Shown here piece by piece: positions 7,014-14,864 of a DNA stretch of 64,000 nt. The notes beneath the pieces were generated by a model, which saw nothing but the letters and a program-made list of their open reading frames with translations, was not told the DNA's origin and ran no database searches. Source of the stretch: Rufibacter sp. LB8 (GTDB lineage Bacteria > Bacteroidota > Bacteroidia > Cytophagales > Hymenobacteraceae); NCBI RefSeq assembly GCF_014876185.1, contig NZ_JADALJ010000001.1, positions 3,907,001 to 3,971,000 of the forward strand. The letters run 5' to 3'. Each line of letters starts with the position of its first letter. The first letter of the stretch is position 1. A program made the position numbers and the translations under genes.

Positions 7014-8338
7014 CTGAACATATCAACGTTGAGGGCATCCATACCTTTGACGTGTACCGCAAGCACGGCGGCTACGCCTCGGTAGAGAAGGCTTTGAAAA
7101 CCATGACCCCCGAGGAAGTGGTGGAAGAAGTGAAAGCCTCTGGCCTGCGTGGCCGGGGTGGTGCTGGTTTCCCGACCGGTATGAAGTGGAGCTTTTTGGC
7201 CAAGCCTGAAGGAAAGCCCCGCTATTTAGTCTGCAACGCCGATGAATCAGAGCCCGGAACGTTCAAAGACCGGTACCTGATGGAGAAACTGCCGCACCTT
7301 TTGATTGAAGGCATGATCACGTCTTCGTTCGCGCTGGGTGCCCGCACGTCTTATATTTATATAAGAGGCGAGTTGTTGTACGTGCTTCGCATTTTGGAGA
7401 AAGCCATTGCGGAAGCCTACGCCAACGGTTTCTTAGGTGAAAACATCCTGGGCAGCGGTTATTCTTTGGATTTGCACGTGCACCCCGGTGGGGGCGCGTA
7501 CATTTGCGGCGAGGAAACAGCCCTGCTGGAATCTCTGGAAGGCAAGCGCGGAAACCCGCGTAACAAACCTCCGTTCCCGGCGGTGTGGGGCCTTTACGGT
7601 TGCCCAACCGTGGTAAACAACGTGGAGTCCATTGCCACCGTGCCGTGGATTGTGAACAACACCGCCGCTGAATATGCCAAGATTGGCGTTGGGCGCAGCG
7701 CGGGCACCAAACTGATTTCGGCGGGCGGGAACATCAACAAGCCCGGTGTGTACGAGATTGAACTAGGCGTAACCGTTGATGAATTCATTTATTCAGACGA
7801 GTACTGCGGTGGTATCTGGAAAGGCCGTGACATGAAAGCGGTGATTGCCGGAGGTTCCTCGGTTCCAATTCTGCCCAAAGATTTAATCCTGAAAACCGCT
7901 GCCGACGAAGACAGATTAATGACTTACGAGTCGTTGTCGGACGGAGGTTTTGCCACGGGTACCATGCTGGGCTCCGGCGGATTCTTCGTGCTGGATGACC
8001 ATGCCTGTATTGTGCGCCATACCTGGACCCTCGCCCGTTTCTACCACCACGAGTCCTGCGGCCAATGCAGCCCTTGCCGTGAGGGAACCGGCTGGATGGA
8101 GAAAGTCTTGCACCGCATTGAACACGGTCATGGCCACATGCATGACATTGACCTGCTCGTGAGCGTTGCTAAGCAGATAGAAGGAAATACCATCTGTCCG
8201 TTGGGAGACGCTGCAGCTTGGCCGGTTTCTGCCGCTGTGTTGCACTTCAGAGATGAATTTGAGTGGCATGTGAAATATCCGCAAGAAGCCACGGCTCCAG
8301 GCGCGGTGTTCCGCAAAGAAGCATCGGTGCTGGCTTAA
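6995..8338 (+). CDS. nuoF: NADH-quinone oxidoreductase subunit F
   Basis: A 447-residue 51-kDa-type subunit that binds NADH, FMN and cluster N3. Motifs in order: GLRGRGGAGFPTGMKWSF (NADH/FMN site), CNADESEPGTFKDR, GAYICGEETALLESLEGK (FMN), and the cluster motif ESCGQCSPCREG with a distant Cys in NTICPLGDA. The presence of intact E, F and G shows that this complex I uses NADH, unlike the 11-subunit forms that lack the module. The start overlaps nuoE. Confidence 0.97.
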   Translation: MGRKLLTEHINVEGIHTFDVYRKHGGYASVEKALKTMTPEEVVEEVKASGLRGRGGAGFPTGMKWSFLAKPEGKPRYLVCNADESEPGTFKDRYLMEKLPHLLIEGMITSSFALGARTSYIYIRGELLYVLRILEKAIAEAYANGFLGENILGSGYSLDLHVHPGGGAYICGEETALLESLEGKRGNPRNKPPFPAVWGLYGCPTVVNNVESIATVPWIVNNTAAEYAKIGVGRSAGTKLISAGGNINKPGVYEIELGVTVDEFIYSDEYCGGIWKGRDMKAVIAGGSSVPILPKDLILKTAADEDRLMTYESLSDGGFATGTMLGSGGFFVLDDHACIVRHTWTLARFYHHESCGQCSPCREGTGWMEKVLHRIEHGHGHMHDIDLLVSVAKQIEGNTICPLGDAAAWPVSAAVLHFRDEFEWHVKYPQEATAPGAVFRKEASVLA

Positions 8339-8346
8339 TTGAATTG

Positions 8347-8384
8347 CGTTTTCGGCCTCGTTTTCAGAAATGAAGCCAAAAACA
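8347..8384. repeat. 38-bp intergenic palindrome, copy 5
   Basis: CGTTTTCGGCCTCGTTTTC with right half GAAATGAAGCCAAAAACA; arms pair with a few mismatches. It starts 8 bp after the nuoF stop and forms the left border of the unrecognised gene at 8438-8872. Confidence 0.85.
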
Positions 8385-8437
8385 GAAACTTAGAGGTATC
8401 GTTTCTGAGGTGATTGTGAACATAAACTTCTTGCTGA

Positions 8438-8872
8438 ATGAAGTTAACCATTGAAGCAAATCAAGTCATATATGAAATGGACCCTAGGAATAAGTGGGTT
8501 ATGGATATAGGCAAGATTAAATTCATTGGGGAGGATACCACGGCGAATGGCCCTTGGGAGCCAGATTATTTTTTTGTCTTTGCAGAAAAAGAAAATGAAT
8601 GGTGGCAAGCTCCTAACGAGGCTGTGAAGGAAATGGGGTTTTGGACACAGTTAAGCGAAAAGCTAAATTGTGAAGTTGGTCCAACTTTAGCTGCTTCAAC
8701 ACAATGGGCAACTAAGGTGTTGTACCCTGTGTCCTTAGCGGGACAGGAGATGTTTGAAATAATTCAGATTGACCAAAAGTCAAAGTCATTTTGGCAAAGA
8801 ATTTTTGGAAGTGCAGCCACGGAAAGACTTGTCTTAACTGAAAATGTGAGGAAGCTTTTTCATCAGGGATAA
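8438..8872 (+). CDS. Unrecognised protein encoded inside the nuo operon
   Basis: A 144-residue soluble protein starting MKLTIEANQVIYEMDPRNKW. It is acidic and aromatic-rich (PWEPDYFFVFAEKENEWW), without signal peptide, transmembrane helix or cysteine cluster motif. I do not recognise the family. It has the look of small immunity/SUKH-like or phage-type helper proteins, but no motif supports that. The coding stretch looks more A/T-rich than the nuo genes around it. It is flanked by a 38-bp palindrome on each side, which suggests a later insertion between nuoF and nuoG. Confidence 0.7.
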   Translation: MKLTIEANQVIYEMDPRNKWVMDIGKIKFIGEDTTANGPWEPDYFFVFAEKENEWWQAPNEAVKEMGFWTQLSEKLNCEVGPTLAASTQWATKVLYPVSLAGQEMFEIIQIDQKSKSFWQRIFGSAATERLVLTENVRKLFHQG

Positions 8873-8885
8873 AAATATAAAAAGC

Positions 8886-8923
8886 CGTTTTTGGCCTCGT
8901 TTTCCGAAACAGAGCCAAAAACA
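8886..8923. repeat. 38-bp intergenic palindrome, copy 6
   Basis: CGTTTTTGGCCTCGTTTTC with right half GAAACAGAGCCAAAAACA. Right border of the unrecognised gene, about 70 bp before nuoG, in the same orientation as the copy at 8347. Confidence 0.85.
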
Positions 8924-8992
8924 GAAATACAAATAAACAGCCATTTGTTGCGCGGCAAGCAATTGACAACCAGCAATCAACAATAATTTGAA

Positions 8993-9997
8993 ATGGTAAA
9001 AATTACGTTTGATGGCATAGAGGTGGAGGTAGAGGAAGGAACTACCATCCTCAACGCGGCCCGCAAGATTGGCGGCGAGGTGGTGCCCCCTGCCATGTGT
9101 TACTATACGCCTTTGAAGGGCAGCGGCGGTAAATGCCGCGCCTGTTTGGTGAAGGTGGCGGCCGGTTCTGCCAAAGACCCGCGCCCTATGCCTAAGTTGG
9201 TGGCCAGCTGCGTGACGCCGGTACAGGATGGAATGGTGGTAGAAAATACGACCAACCCAGATGTATTGGCCGCTCGCAAAGGCGTGGTTGAGATGCTCTT
9301 GATTAACCACCCGTTGGATTGCCCGGTCTGCGACCAGGCCGGGGAGTGCGATTTGCAGAACTTCGCCTACGAACACGGTACTTCGGGTACCCGTTACGAG
9401 GAAGAGCGTCGCACCTTTGATAAAATAGACATCGGGCCATTGATTCAGCTGCACATGACGCGTTGCATTCTGTGCTACCGCTGCGTGTACACCGCTGACC
9501 AAATCACCGAGAAGCGCGTGCACGGTGTGTTGGGCCGGGGCGATGCCGCCGAGATAGGAACCTACATTGAGAACGTCATCGACAATGATTTCTCCGGAAA
9601 CGTGATTGACGTGTGTCCGGTAGGCGCTTTGACCGACAAGACGTTCCGCTTTAAAAACCGCGTGTGGTTCACCAAGCCCGTAGATGCGCACCGCGATTGC
9701 CCCACCTGCTCCGGCAAAACGGTGCTCTGGATGCGTGGCAATGATGTGTTGCGTGTGACCGCCCGCAAAGACCAATACAACGAAGTACAGGAGTTCATCT
9801 GCAACACCTGCCGCTTTGACAAGAAAGACCCCAACGACTGGACCATTGAAGGACCGCGCAAGATTGACCGCAGTTCGGTGATTTCTGCCAATCATTACGA
9901 GTTGCCGGTGCTCAATGTAGACGTTATCTCTAACTTGCCGGGCTCTACTGAACAAGACTTAGAATCCACTCCTTTTAACCTAGGAAGACACGTATAA
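8993..9997 (+). CDS. nuoG: NADH-quinone oxidoreductase subunit G, short form
   Basis: A 334-residue subunit with the iron-sulfur N-terminal part only. The [2Fe-2S] ligands are in the stretch AMCYYTP...GKCRACLVKV plus the Cys of LVASC. The His/Cys4 cluster is HPLDCPVCDQAGECDLQ. A 4Fe-4S cluster follows (CILCYRCV...CPVGAL). A further set of cysteines (DCPTC and CNTCRFD) begins the molybdopterin-oxidoreductase-like domain. That large domain, which makes the E. coli and Thermus proteins 780-900 residues, is absent. The stop (TAA 9995-9997) overlaps the nuoH start by 1 bp, so this is the true end, not a frameshift. Short NuoG forms are, to my knowledge, common in this phylum. Confidence 0.93.
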   Translation: MVKITFDGIEVEVEEGTTILNAARKIGGEVVPPAMCYYTPLKGSGGKCRACLVKVAAGSAKDPRPMPKLVASCVTPVQDGMVVENTTNPDVLAARKGVVEMLLINHPLDCPVCDQAGECDLQNFAYEHGTSGTRYEEERRTFDKIDIGPLIQLHMTRCILCYRCVYTADQITEKRVHGVLGRGDAAEIGTYIENVIDNDFSGNVIDVCPVGALTDKTFRFKNRVWFTKPVDAHRDCPTCSGKTVLWMRGNDVLRVTARKDQYNEVQEFICNTCRFDKKDPNDWTIEGPRKIDRSSVISANHYELPVLNVDVISNLPGSTEQDLESTPFNLGRHV

Positions 9998-11055
9998 TGG
10001 AGTTATCTGTATTAGTAGTTAAAGCGCTTATCATCTTCGGGGTATTTGGGATTACGTTGCTGATTGCCACGTATTCTACCTACGCTGAACGCAAAGTGGC
10101 GGCCTTCATTCAAGACCGCGTGGGTCCTAACCGGGCCGGTCCGCTGGGCTTGTTTCAGCCATTGGCCGATGCCGTGAAACTGTTCTTCAAAGAAGAATTC
10201 GTGCCGGCCAATGCCAACAAATTCCTGTTCATTGCGGGACCGTCTTTGGCTATGTTAACGGCCTGTATGTCCAGCGCGGTGATTCCGTTTGGCAATACCT
10301 TGTTGATTGACGGTCAGTACATTGCGGTGCAGGCCATTGAGGTGAACATCGGGATTCTCTACATCTTTGGCGTAGTGGCGTTGGGTGTGTACGGCATCAT
10401 GATTGGCGGCTGGGCGTCTAACAACAAATTCTCGTTGTTGGGAGCCATTCGCGCGGCGTCACAGAACATCAGTTACGAGTTGGCCATGGGTATGTCCATC
10501 ATCGCGCTGTTAGTCTTGACCGGCTCTCTTTCTTTGGGCGTGATTGCAAGGCAGCAGGGCGAAACGCTGTTCGGTATCTCCGGCATGAACTGGAACATTT
10601 TCTATCAGCCGGTAGGCTTTTTAATTTTCCTGGTGTGTGCCTTCGCCGAAACCAACCGCGTGCCCTTTGACTTACCTGAGTGCGAGACGGAGCTGGTAGG
10701 AGGTTATCACACCGAGTATAGCTCTATGGGTATGGGCTTATATTTGTTTGCCGAATATGTGAACATCTTCGTGGCCTCGGCCGTGATGGCGACGCTGTAC
10801 TTTGGCGGCTACAACTTCCCGTTCATGTATGACCTGGGCTTGCCGCACAACGTGGTGACCATTTTGGGTACGGTGGTGCTGTTTATAAAAATTCTGATGT
10901 TCATTTTCTTCTTCATGTGGGTGCGCTGGACCTTGCCGCGTTTCCGGTATGACCAATTGATGAACTTGGGCTGGAAAATCTTGATTCCGCTTTCTATCGC
11001 CAATGTGGTGATTACGGCTGCGGTTATTCTGCTGAAAGAAGAATATTTCAGATAG
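9997..11055 (+). CDS. nuoH: NADH-quinone oxidoreductase subunit H
   Basis: A 352-residue membrane subunit with about eight helices that forms part of the quinone chamber. Family marks: YAERKVAAFIQDRVGPNRAGP near the N-terminus, GWASNNKFSLLGAIRAASQNISYE, and the acidic-rich loop AETNRVPFDLPECETELVGGYHTEY. The ATG overlaps the nuoG stop codon (TAATG), a sign of translational coupling. Confidence 0.97.
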   Translation: MELSVLVVKALIIFGVFGITLLIATYSTYAERKVAAFIQDRVGPNRAGPLGLFQPLADAVKLFFKEEFVPANANKFLFIAGPSLAMLTACMSSAVIPFGNTLLIDGQYIAVQAIEVNIGILYIFGVVALGVYGIMIGGWASNNKFSLLGAIRAASQNISYELAMGMSIIALLVLTGSLSLGVIARQQGETLFGISGMNWNIFYQPVGFLIFLVCAFAETNRVPFDLPECETELVGGYHTEYSSMGMGLYLFAEYVNIFVASAVMATLYFGGYNFPFMYDLGLPHNVVTILGTVVLFIKILMFIFFFMWVRWTLPRFRYDQLMNLGWKILIPLSIANVVITAAVILLKEEYFR

Positions 11056-11106
11056 CAGCTTGCGGGTTTTGTGAAAATCCCACAGACAATTTAACGACTG
11101 AACGAG

Positions 11107-11631
11107 ATGCAATCATTAAGTAATAGAGCGAAGAAACTGGAGAAAAAGCCCATGACTTTCTCGGAGAGAATGTATCTCCCGGCAATCTTCTCGGGCTTGA
11201 GTATCACCATGCGGCACTTCTTCAAGAAGAAAGCCACCATTAGATATCCAGAGGAAACCCGCCCCATGAGCACCGTATGGCGCGGTCTGCACGTGCTCAA
11301 GCGCGACGAAAAAGGCAGAGAGCGTTGCACGGCCTGCGGGCTGTGCGCGGTGGCCTGTCCGGCCGAGGCCATTACCATGGTCTCCGGTGAGCGCAAGCGC
11401 GGCGAGGAGCATCTGTACCGTGAGGAGAAATACGCGGTGAGTTACGAGATTAACATGCTGCGCTGCATTTTCTGCGGTCTGTGCGAGGAAGCCTGCCCCA
11501 AAGCGGCCATCTTCCTGCAGAACGATAAAACCGCCCCGGCCCGTTACGAGCGTGACGAGTTCATCTACGGCAAAGACCGCCTGGTAGAACCCATGCCCAT
11601 TGACTTAACTTCTTACGCCGCCCAGCGCTAA
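11107..11631 (+). CDS. nuoI: NADH-quinone oxidoreductase subunit I
   Basis: A 174-residue ferredoxin-like subunit with two [4Fe-4S] clusters (N6a and N6b) that relay electrons to NuoB. Both motifs are complete: CTACGLCAVACP and CIFCGLCEEACP. The amphipathic N-terminus contacts the membrane arm. It is 51 bp after nuoH and 14 bp before nuoJ. Confidence 0.96.
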   Translation: MQSLSNRAKKLEKKPMTFSERMYLPAIFSGLSITMRHFFKKKATIRYPEETRPMSTVWRGLHVLKRDEKGRERCTACGLCAVACPAEAITMVSGERKRGEEHLYREEKYAVSYEINMLRCIFCGLCEEACPKAAIFLQNDKTAPARYERDEFIYGKDRLVEPMPIDLTSYAAQR

Positions 11632-11645
11632 TCTCCTACAAAACT

Positions 11646-12161
11646 ATGACGGGTAATCTGTTTTACTTTCTCACGTTCCTGACCTTGTTTGCCGCCATTG
11701 GCGTGGTGGTGTCTAAAAACCCCGTGTACAGCGTGCTGTTCATGATTTTGACGTTCTTCTCGCTCACCGGGCATTACATTCTGCTCAACGCTCAGTTTGT
11801 GGCGGCGGTGAACTTTATTGTGTACATGGGCGCCATCATGGTGTTGTTCCTGTTCGTGATTATGTTCCTGAACCTGCGCGAAGACACCGAGCAGCACAAA
11901 CCGGCCCTAAGCAAGATTGCCGCTGCCATTGCCGGCGGCTTGCTGTTTGTGATTATGATTGCCGCTCTCAAAGATGTGGATACCAACGTGTACCACCCGG
12001 CGGTGTTCGACTCACAGATTGGTCTGGTGGAGAACCTGGGCATTGTCTTGTTCAGAGATTACCTGTTACCGTTTGAGTTAGCGTCTATCTTGTTGCTGGC
12101 GGCCATGGCCGGGGCAGTACTGTTAGGCAAGCGCGAGCCGGGCGAAAGAAATAGATTCTAA
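11646..12161 (+). CDS. nuoJ: NADH-quinone oxidoreductase subunit J
   Basis: A 171-residue membrane subunit with five predicted helices. It contains the conserved third-helix region NFIVYMGAIMVLFLFVIMFLN, which shifts conformation in the coupling mechanism. After its stop the operon has a 350-bp gap holding a terminator and repeats, unlike the tight spacing elsewhere. Confidence 0.94.
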   Translation: MTGNLFYFLTFLTLFAAIGVVVSKNPVYSVLFMILTFFSLTGHYILLNAQFVAAVNFIVYMGAIMVLFLFVIMFLNLREDTEQHKPALSKIAAAIAGGLLFVIMIAALKDVDTNVYHPAVFDSQIGLVENLGIVLFRDYLLPFELASILLLAAMAGAVLLGKREPGERNRF

Positions 12162-12180
12162 GGGTTCTCCGGAGCCCGAG

Positions 12181-12210
12181 AAAGGACAGCCATTCCGTTG
12201 TCCTTTTTTT
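12181..12210 (+). terminator. Intrinsic terminator between nuoJ and nuoK
   Basis: AAAGGACA pairs with TGTCCTTT and is followed by further T (seven T in total). It reads in the operon direction 20 bp after nuoJ. It should end part of the transcripts, so nuoK-N would depend on read-through or on a promoter in the gap. Confidence 0.7.
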
Positions 12211-12244
12211 CATGCCGCTTTTGGTGGTATAGAATAGTAACTGC

Positions 12245-12282
12245 CATTTTTGGCCACATTTTTGAAAACGAGGCCGAAAACA
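12245..12282. repeat. 38-bp intergenic palindrome, copy 7
   Basis: Diverged copy (CATTTTTGGCCACATTTTTG with right half ending GAGGCCGAAAACA). It lies 8 bp before the inverted-repeat element at 12291-12421 in the nuoJ-nuoK gap. Confidence 0.75.
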
Positions 12283-12290
12283 GAAAAACA

Positions 12291-12421
12291 CCTCACCCCC
12301 GGCCCCTCTCCCACTGAGAGGGACTTTGAAGCCTTTGCTTTTTTGGCCTGTTTTGGCGAAAAGAGGCCAAAAAAGCAAACGAGTACTCCCCTCTCTATGG
12401 GAGAGGGGCCGGGGGTGAGGT
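12291..12421. repeat. Inverted-repeat (MITE-like) element, CCTCACCC type, with nested palindrome
   Basis: Left arm 12291-12330 (CCTCACCCCCGGCCCCTCTCC and on) matches the reverse complement of right arm 12387-12421. A long variant palindrome lies between them at 12336-12377. It has the same design and the same 131-bp length as the element at 1814-1944. It sits inside the nuo operon and appears tolerated there. Confidence 0.78.
12336..12377. repeat. 38-bp palindrome variant nested inside the inverted-repeat element, copy 8
   Basis: TGCTTTTTTGGCCTGTTTT and its partner AAAAGAGGCCAAAAAAGCA form about 17 pairs. The outer arm differs from the consensus (TTTTTT instead of GTTTTC) on both sides, so the changes are paired. 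Confidence 0.7.
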
Positions 12422-12512
12422 CTTATTTATTGTGGATTTACCAAAAAATGGAAATAACTTTGGCCCTGTTTCAAGGCAAGGCCAAGGCCGTTTCTAAGAA
12501 CGAATAGTAAAC

Positions 12513-12842
12513 ATGAACGAAATTCCAGAGGTCATTAGGACCATTCCGCTGAATCTGTACCTGTATTTCAGCACCGCCTTGTTCGTGATTGGAATCATTG
12601 GGGTTCTGATTCGGCGGAACGCCATCATCATCTTCATGAGTGTGGAGCTGATGCTCAACTCGGTGAATCTGCTGCTGACCGCTTTTTCAGCGTACCGTTC
12701 TGACCCCAACGGGCAGATTTTCGTGTTCTTCATCATGGCCGTGGCCGCCGCCGAAGTAGCCGTGGGCTTGGCCATTATTGTGATGATTTACCGCAACGTG
12801 CGCACCACCGATATCAACATCCTGAACAAACTGAAATGGTAA
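12513..12842 (+). CDS. nuoK: NADH-quinone oxidoreductase subunit K
   Basis: A 109-residue subunit with three helices and the two membrane glutamates of the proton path ([14 protein letters not shown] and [12 protein letters not shown]). Length and motifs are normal. It is the first gene after the long internal gap of the operon. Confidence 0.96.
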   Translation: MNEIPEVIRTIPLNLYLYFSTALFVIGIIGVLIRRNAIIIFMSVELMLNSVNLLLTAFSAYRSDPNGQIFVFFIMAVAAAEVAVGLAIIVMIYRNVRTTDINILNKLKW

Positions 12843-12901
12843 AGCGGGGTTTCCTGCTGCGCTGCTCTAGAAAGAATACCGTTCCATTTACGCTTTAACA
12901 A

Positions 12902-14857
12902 ATGCAAGAATTTATTTTGCCGGCAAACAACGCTGAGATGACTTGGGTCTGTTTGCTGATTCCGCTCCTGCCGCTGATCGGGTTTCTGATTAACGGGCTG
13001 GGGAACCGGAAATTGCCGAAAGGTTTGGCCGGGTTGGTGGGTTGTGCCACCGTCATTGGGTCGTTTGCGCTGTCTTTGTTCCTGTTCTTCGGGTTTGAGG
13101 GCTACGGCAACCGCCCGTACACCACAGATATCTTCGACTGGATTAATGTAGCGGCCCTTCAGATTCCGTTCTCGTTCCAGATTGATCAACTGTCTCTGAT
13201 AATGCTGCTGCTGGTGACGGGCGTGGGTTCGGTGATTCACATTTACAGCGCTGGCTACATGCATGATGACGAGAACTTCGGGAAGTTTTTCGCTTTCCTG
13301 AACCTGTTCGTGTTCTCCATGCTGCTGCTGGTGATGGGCTCTAACTACGTGATGATGTTTGTGGGCTGGGAAGGCGTGGGGCTTTGCTCTTACCTTTTGA
13401 TTGGCTTCTGGAACAAAGTCACACCGTATAACAACGCCGCCAAGAAAGCTTTCATCATCAACCGTATTGGTGACCTAGGCTTCTTGCTGGGTATCTTCTT
13501 AATCTTCATCACCTACGGCAGCGTGAGCTATGGCGAGGTGTTCAACCAAGCCTCACAGCTGAACGAAGTAAACGATGGCGTAGTGGTTGCTATCACGCTG
13601 TTGCTGTTTGTAGGTGCCATGGGTAAATCAGCGCAGCTGCCGCTCTACACGTGGTTACCAGACGCGATGGCGGGCCCTACGCCGGTTTCTGCCTTGATTC
13701 ACGCCGCTACCATGGTAACCGCCGGTATTTACATGGTCATCAGGTCAAACGTATTGTACACGCTGGCCCCAGATACTCTGGAAATTGTCGCGGTGATTGG
13801 TTTGGCTACGGCTTTATTCGCTGCTACCATCGGGCTTTTCCAGAACGACATCAAAAAAGTATTGGCGTACTCTACCGTGAGCCAGTTGGGGTATATGTTC
13901 CTGGCATTGGGTGTGATGGCTTATTCTTCGTCTCTGTTCCATGTATTGACGCACGCATTCTTCAAAGCTCTTCTGTTCTTGGGTGCCGGTAGCGTGATTC
14001 ACGCCATGTCTGGTGAGCAGGATTTGCGCCGAATGGGTGGTTTACGGAAAGCCTTGCCTATCACGTTCATCACCTTTTTAATAGGGACGCTAGCAATCTC
14101 CGGTATTCCGCCGTTTGCTGGTTTCTTCTCTAAAGACGAACTGTTGGCGCACGTGTACCAGCACAGCAAAGTGATGTGGGCGTTCGGTCTGTTGACGTCG
14201 TTCATGACGGCTTTTTACATGTTCCGGTTGCTGTATCTGGCCTTCTTCGGAAATTTCAGGGGCACCGAGGCGCAACGCCATCACCTGCACGAATCTCCGG
14301 CGGTCATGACCATTCCGTTGATTATTTTGGCCATTCTTTCCACCGTTGGTGGGTTCATGGGCTTGCCGCCGGTCTTCAGCGAAAACCACATGCTGGCCAA
14401 CTTCCTGTCGCCTATCTATGAACTGGCCAGAAGAGCCGTGCCGAGCGCGTTCCAGGTAGAGCACCTCTCGCATGAAATGGAGTACATCTTGATGGGTGTT
14501 TCGGTGGCGGTGGCGTTGGTGGCCATTATCCTGGCGTACATCATCTACGGAAAGAAAAAATCTGTTCCCGCTGAAGAAGGCACTACCTCTGGGCTGCACA
14601 AGCTGGTGTACAACAAATACTACGTGGATGAACTGTATGACACCATCATCGTGAAACCGATTATGGGTTTGTCAACGGGCTTGTACCGCTTCGTGGAAAA
14701 AGGCATTATTGACCCGATTGTAAACGGTCTGGGCAAAGGCGTGCTGGGCGGCGGACGGTCGTTGCGTCTTGTGCAGAGCGGAGCCATTGGCTCTTATATC
14801 CTGATTATGGTGCTGGGCATCGCGTTAATCTTATTGCTGAACTTTATTATACTATAG
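12902..14857 (+). CDS. nuoL: NADH-quinone oxidoreductase subunit L
   Basis: A 651-residue antiporter-like subunit at the tip of the membrane arm. Marks: the N-terminal NuoL extension, FVGWEGVGLCSYLLIGFW (the conserved Glu), KSAQLPLYTWLPDAMAGPTPVSALIHAATMVTAG (the proton-antiporter signature with Lys and His), and a long C-terminal part with the lateral helix. It is full length. nuoM follows 7 bp later. Confidence 0.97.
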   Translation: MQEFILPANNAEMTWVCLLIPLLPLIGFLINGLGNRKLPKGLAGLVGCATVIGSFALSLFLFFGFEGYGNRPYTTDIFDWINVAALQIPFSFQIDQLSLIMLLLVTGVGSVIHIYSAGYMHDDENFGKFFAFLNLFVFSMLLLVMGSNYVMMFVGWEGVGLCSYLLIGFWNKVTPYNNAAKKAFIINRIGDLGFLLGIFLIFITYGSVSYGEVFNQASQLNEVNDGVVVAITLLLFVGAMGKSAQLPLYTWLPDAMAGPTPVSALIHAATMVTAGIYMVIRSNVLYTLAPDTLEIVAVIGLATALFAATIGLFQNDIKKVLAYSTVSQLGYMFLALGVMAYSSSLFHVLTHAFFKALLFLGAGSVIHAMSGEQDLRRMGGLRKALPITFITFLIGTLAISGIPPFAGFFSKDELLAHVYQHSKVMWAFGLLTSFMTAFYMFRLLYLAFFGNFRGTEAQRHHLHESPAVMTIPLIILAILSTVGGFMGLPPVFSENHMLANFLSPIYELARRAVPSAFQVEHLSHEMEYILMGVSVAVALVAIILAYIIYGKKKSVPAEEGTTSGLHKLVYNKYYVDELYDTIIVKPIMGLSTGLYRFVEKGIIDPIVNGLGKGVLGGGRSLRLVQSGAIGSYILIMVLGIALILLLNFIIL

Positions 14858-14864
14858 GCCAAAC

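Noticed and set aside
8834-9955. Long minus-strand open frame (373 codons) opposite nuoG
   Set aside because: It is the antisense shadow of nuoG; no family resemblance, and nuoG is certain from its cluster motifs.
8993-9997. Frameshift or truncation of nuoG
   Set aside because: The stop overlaps the nuoH start by one base and no molybdopterin-domain sequence follows in any frame, so the short form is native.
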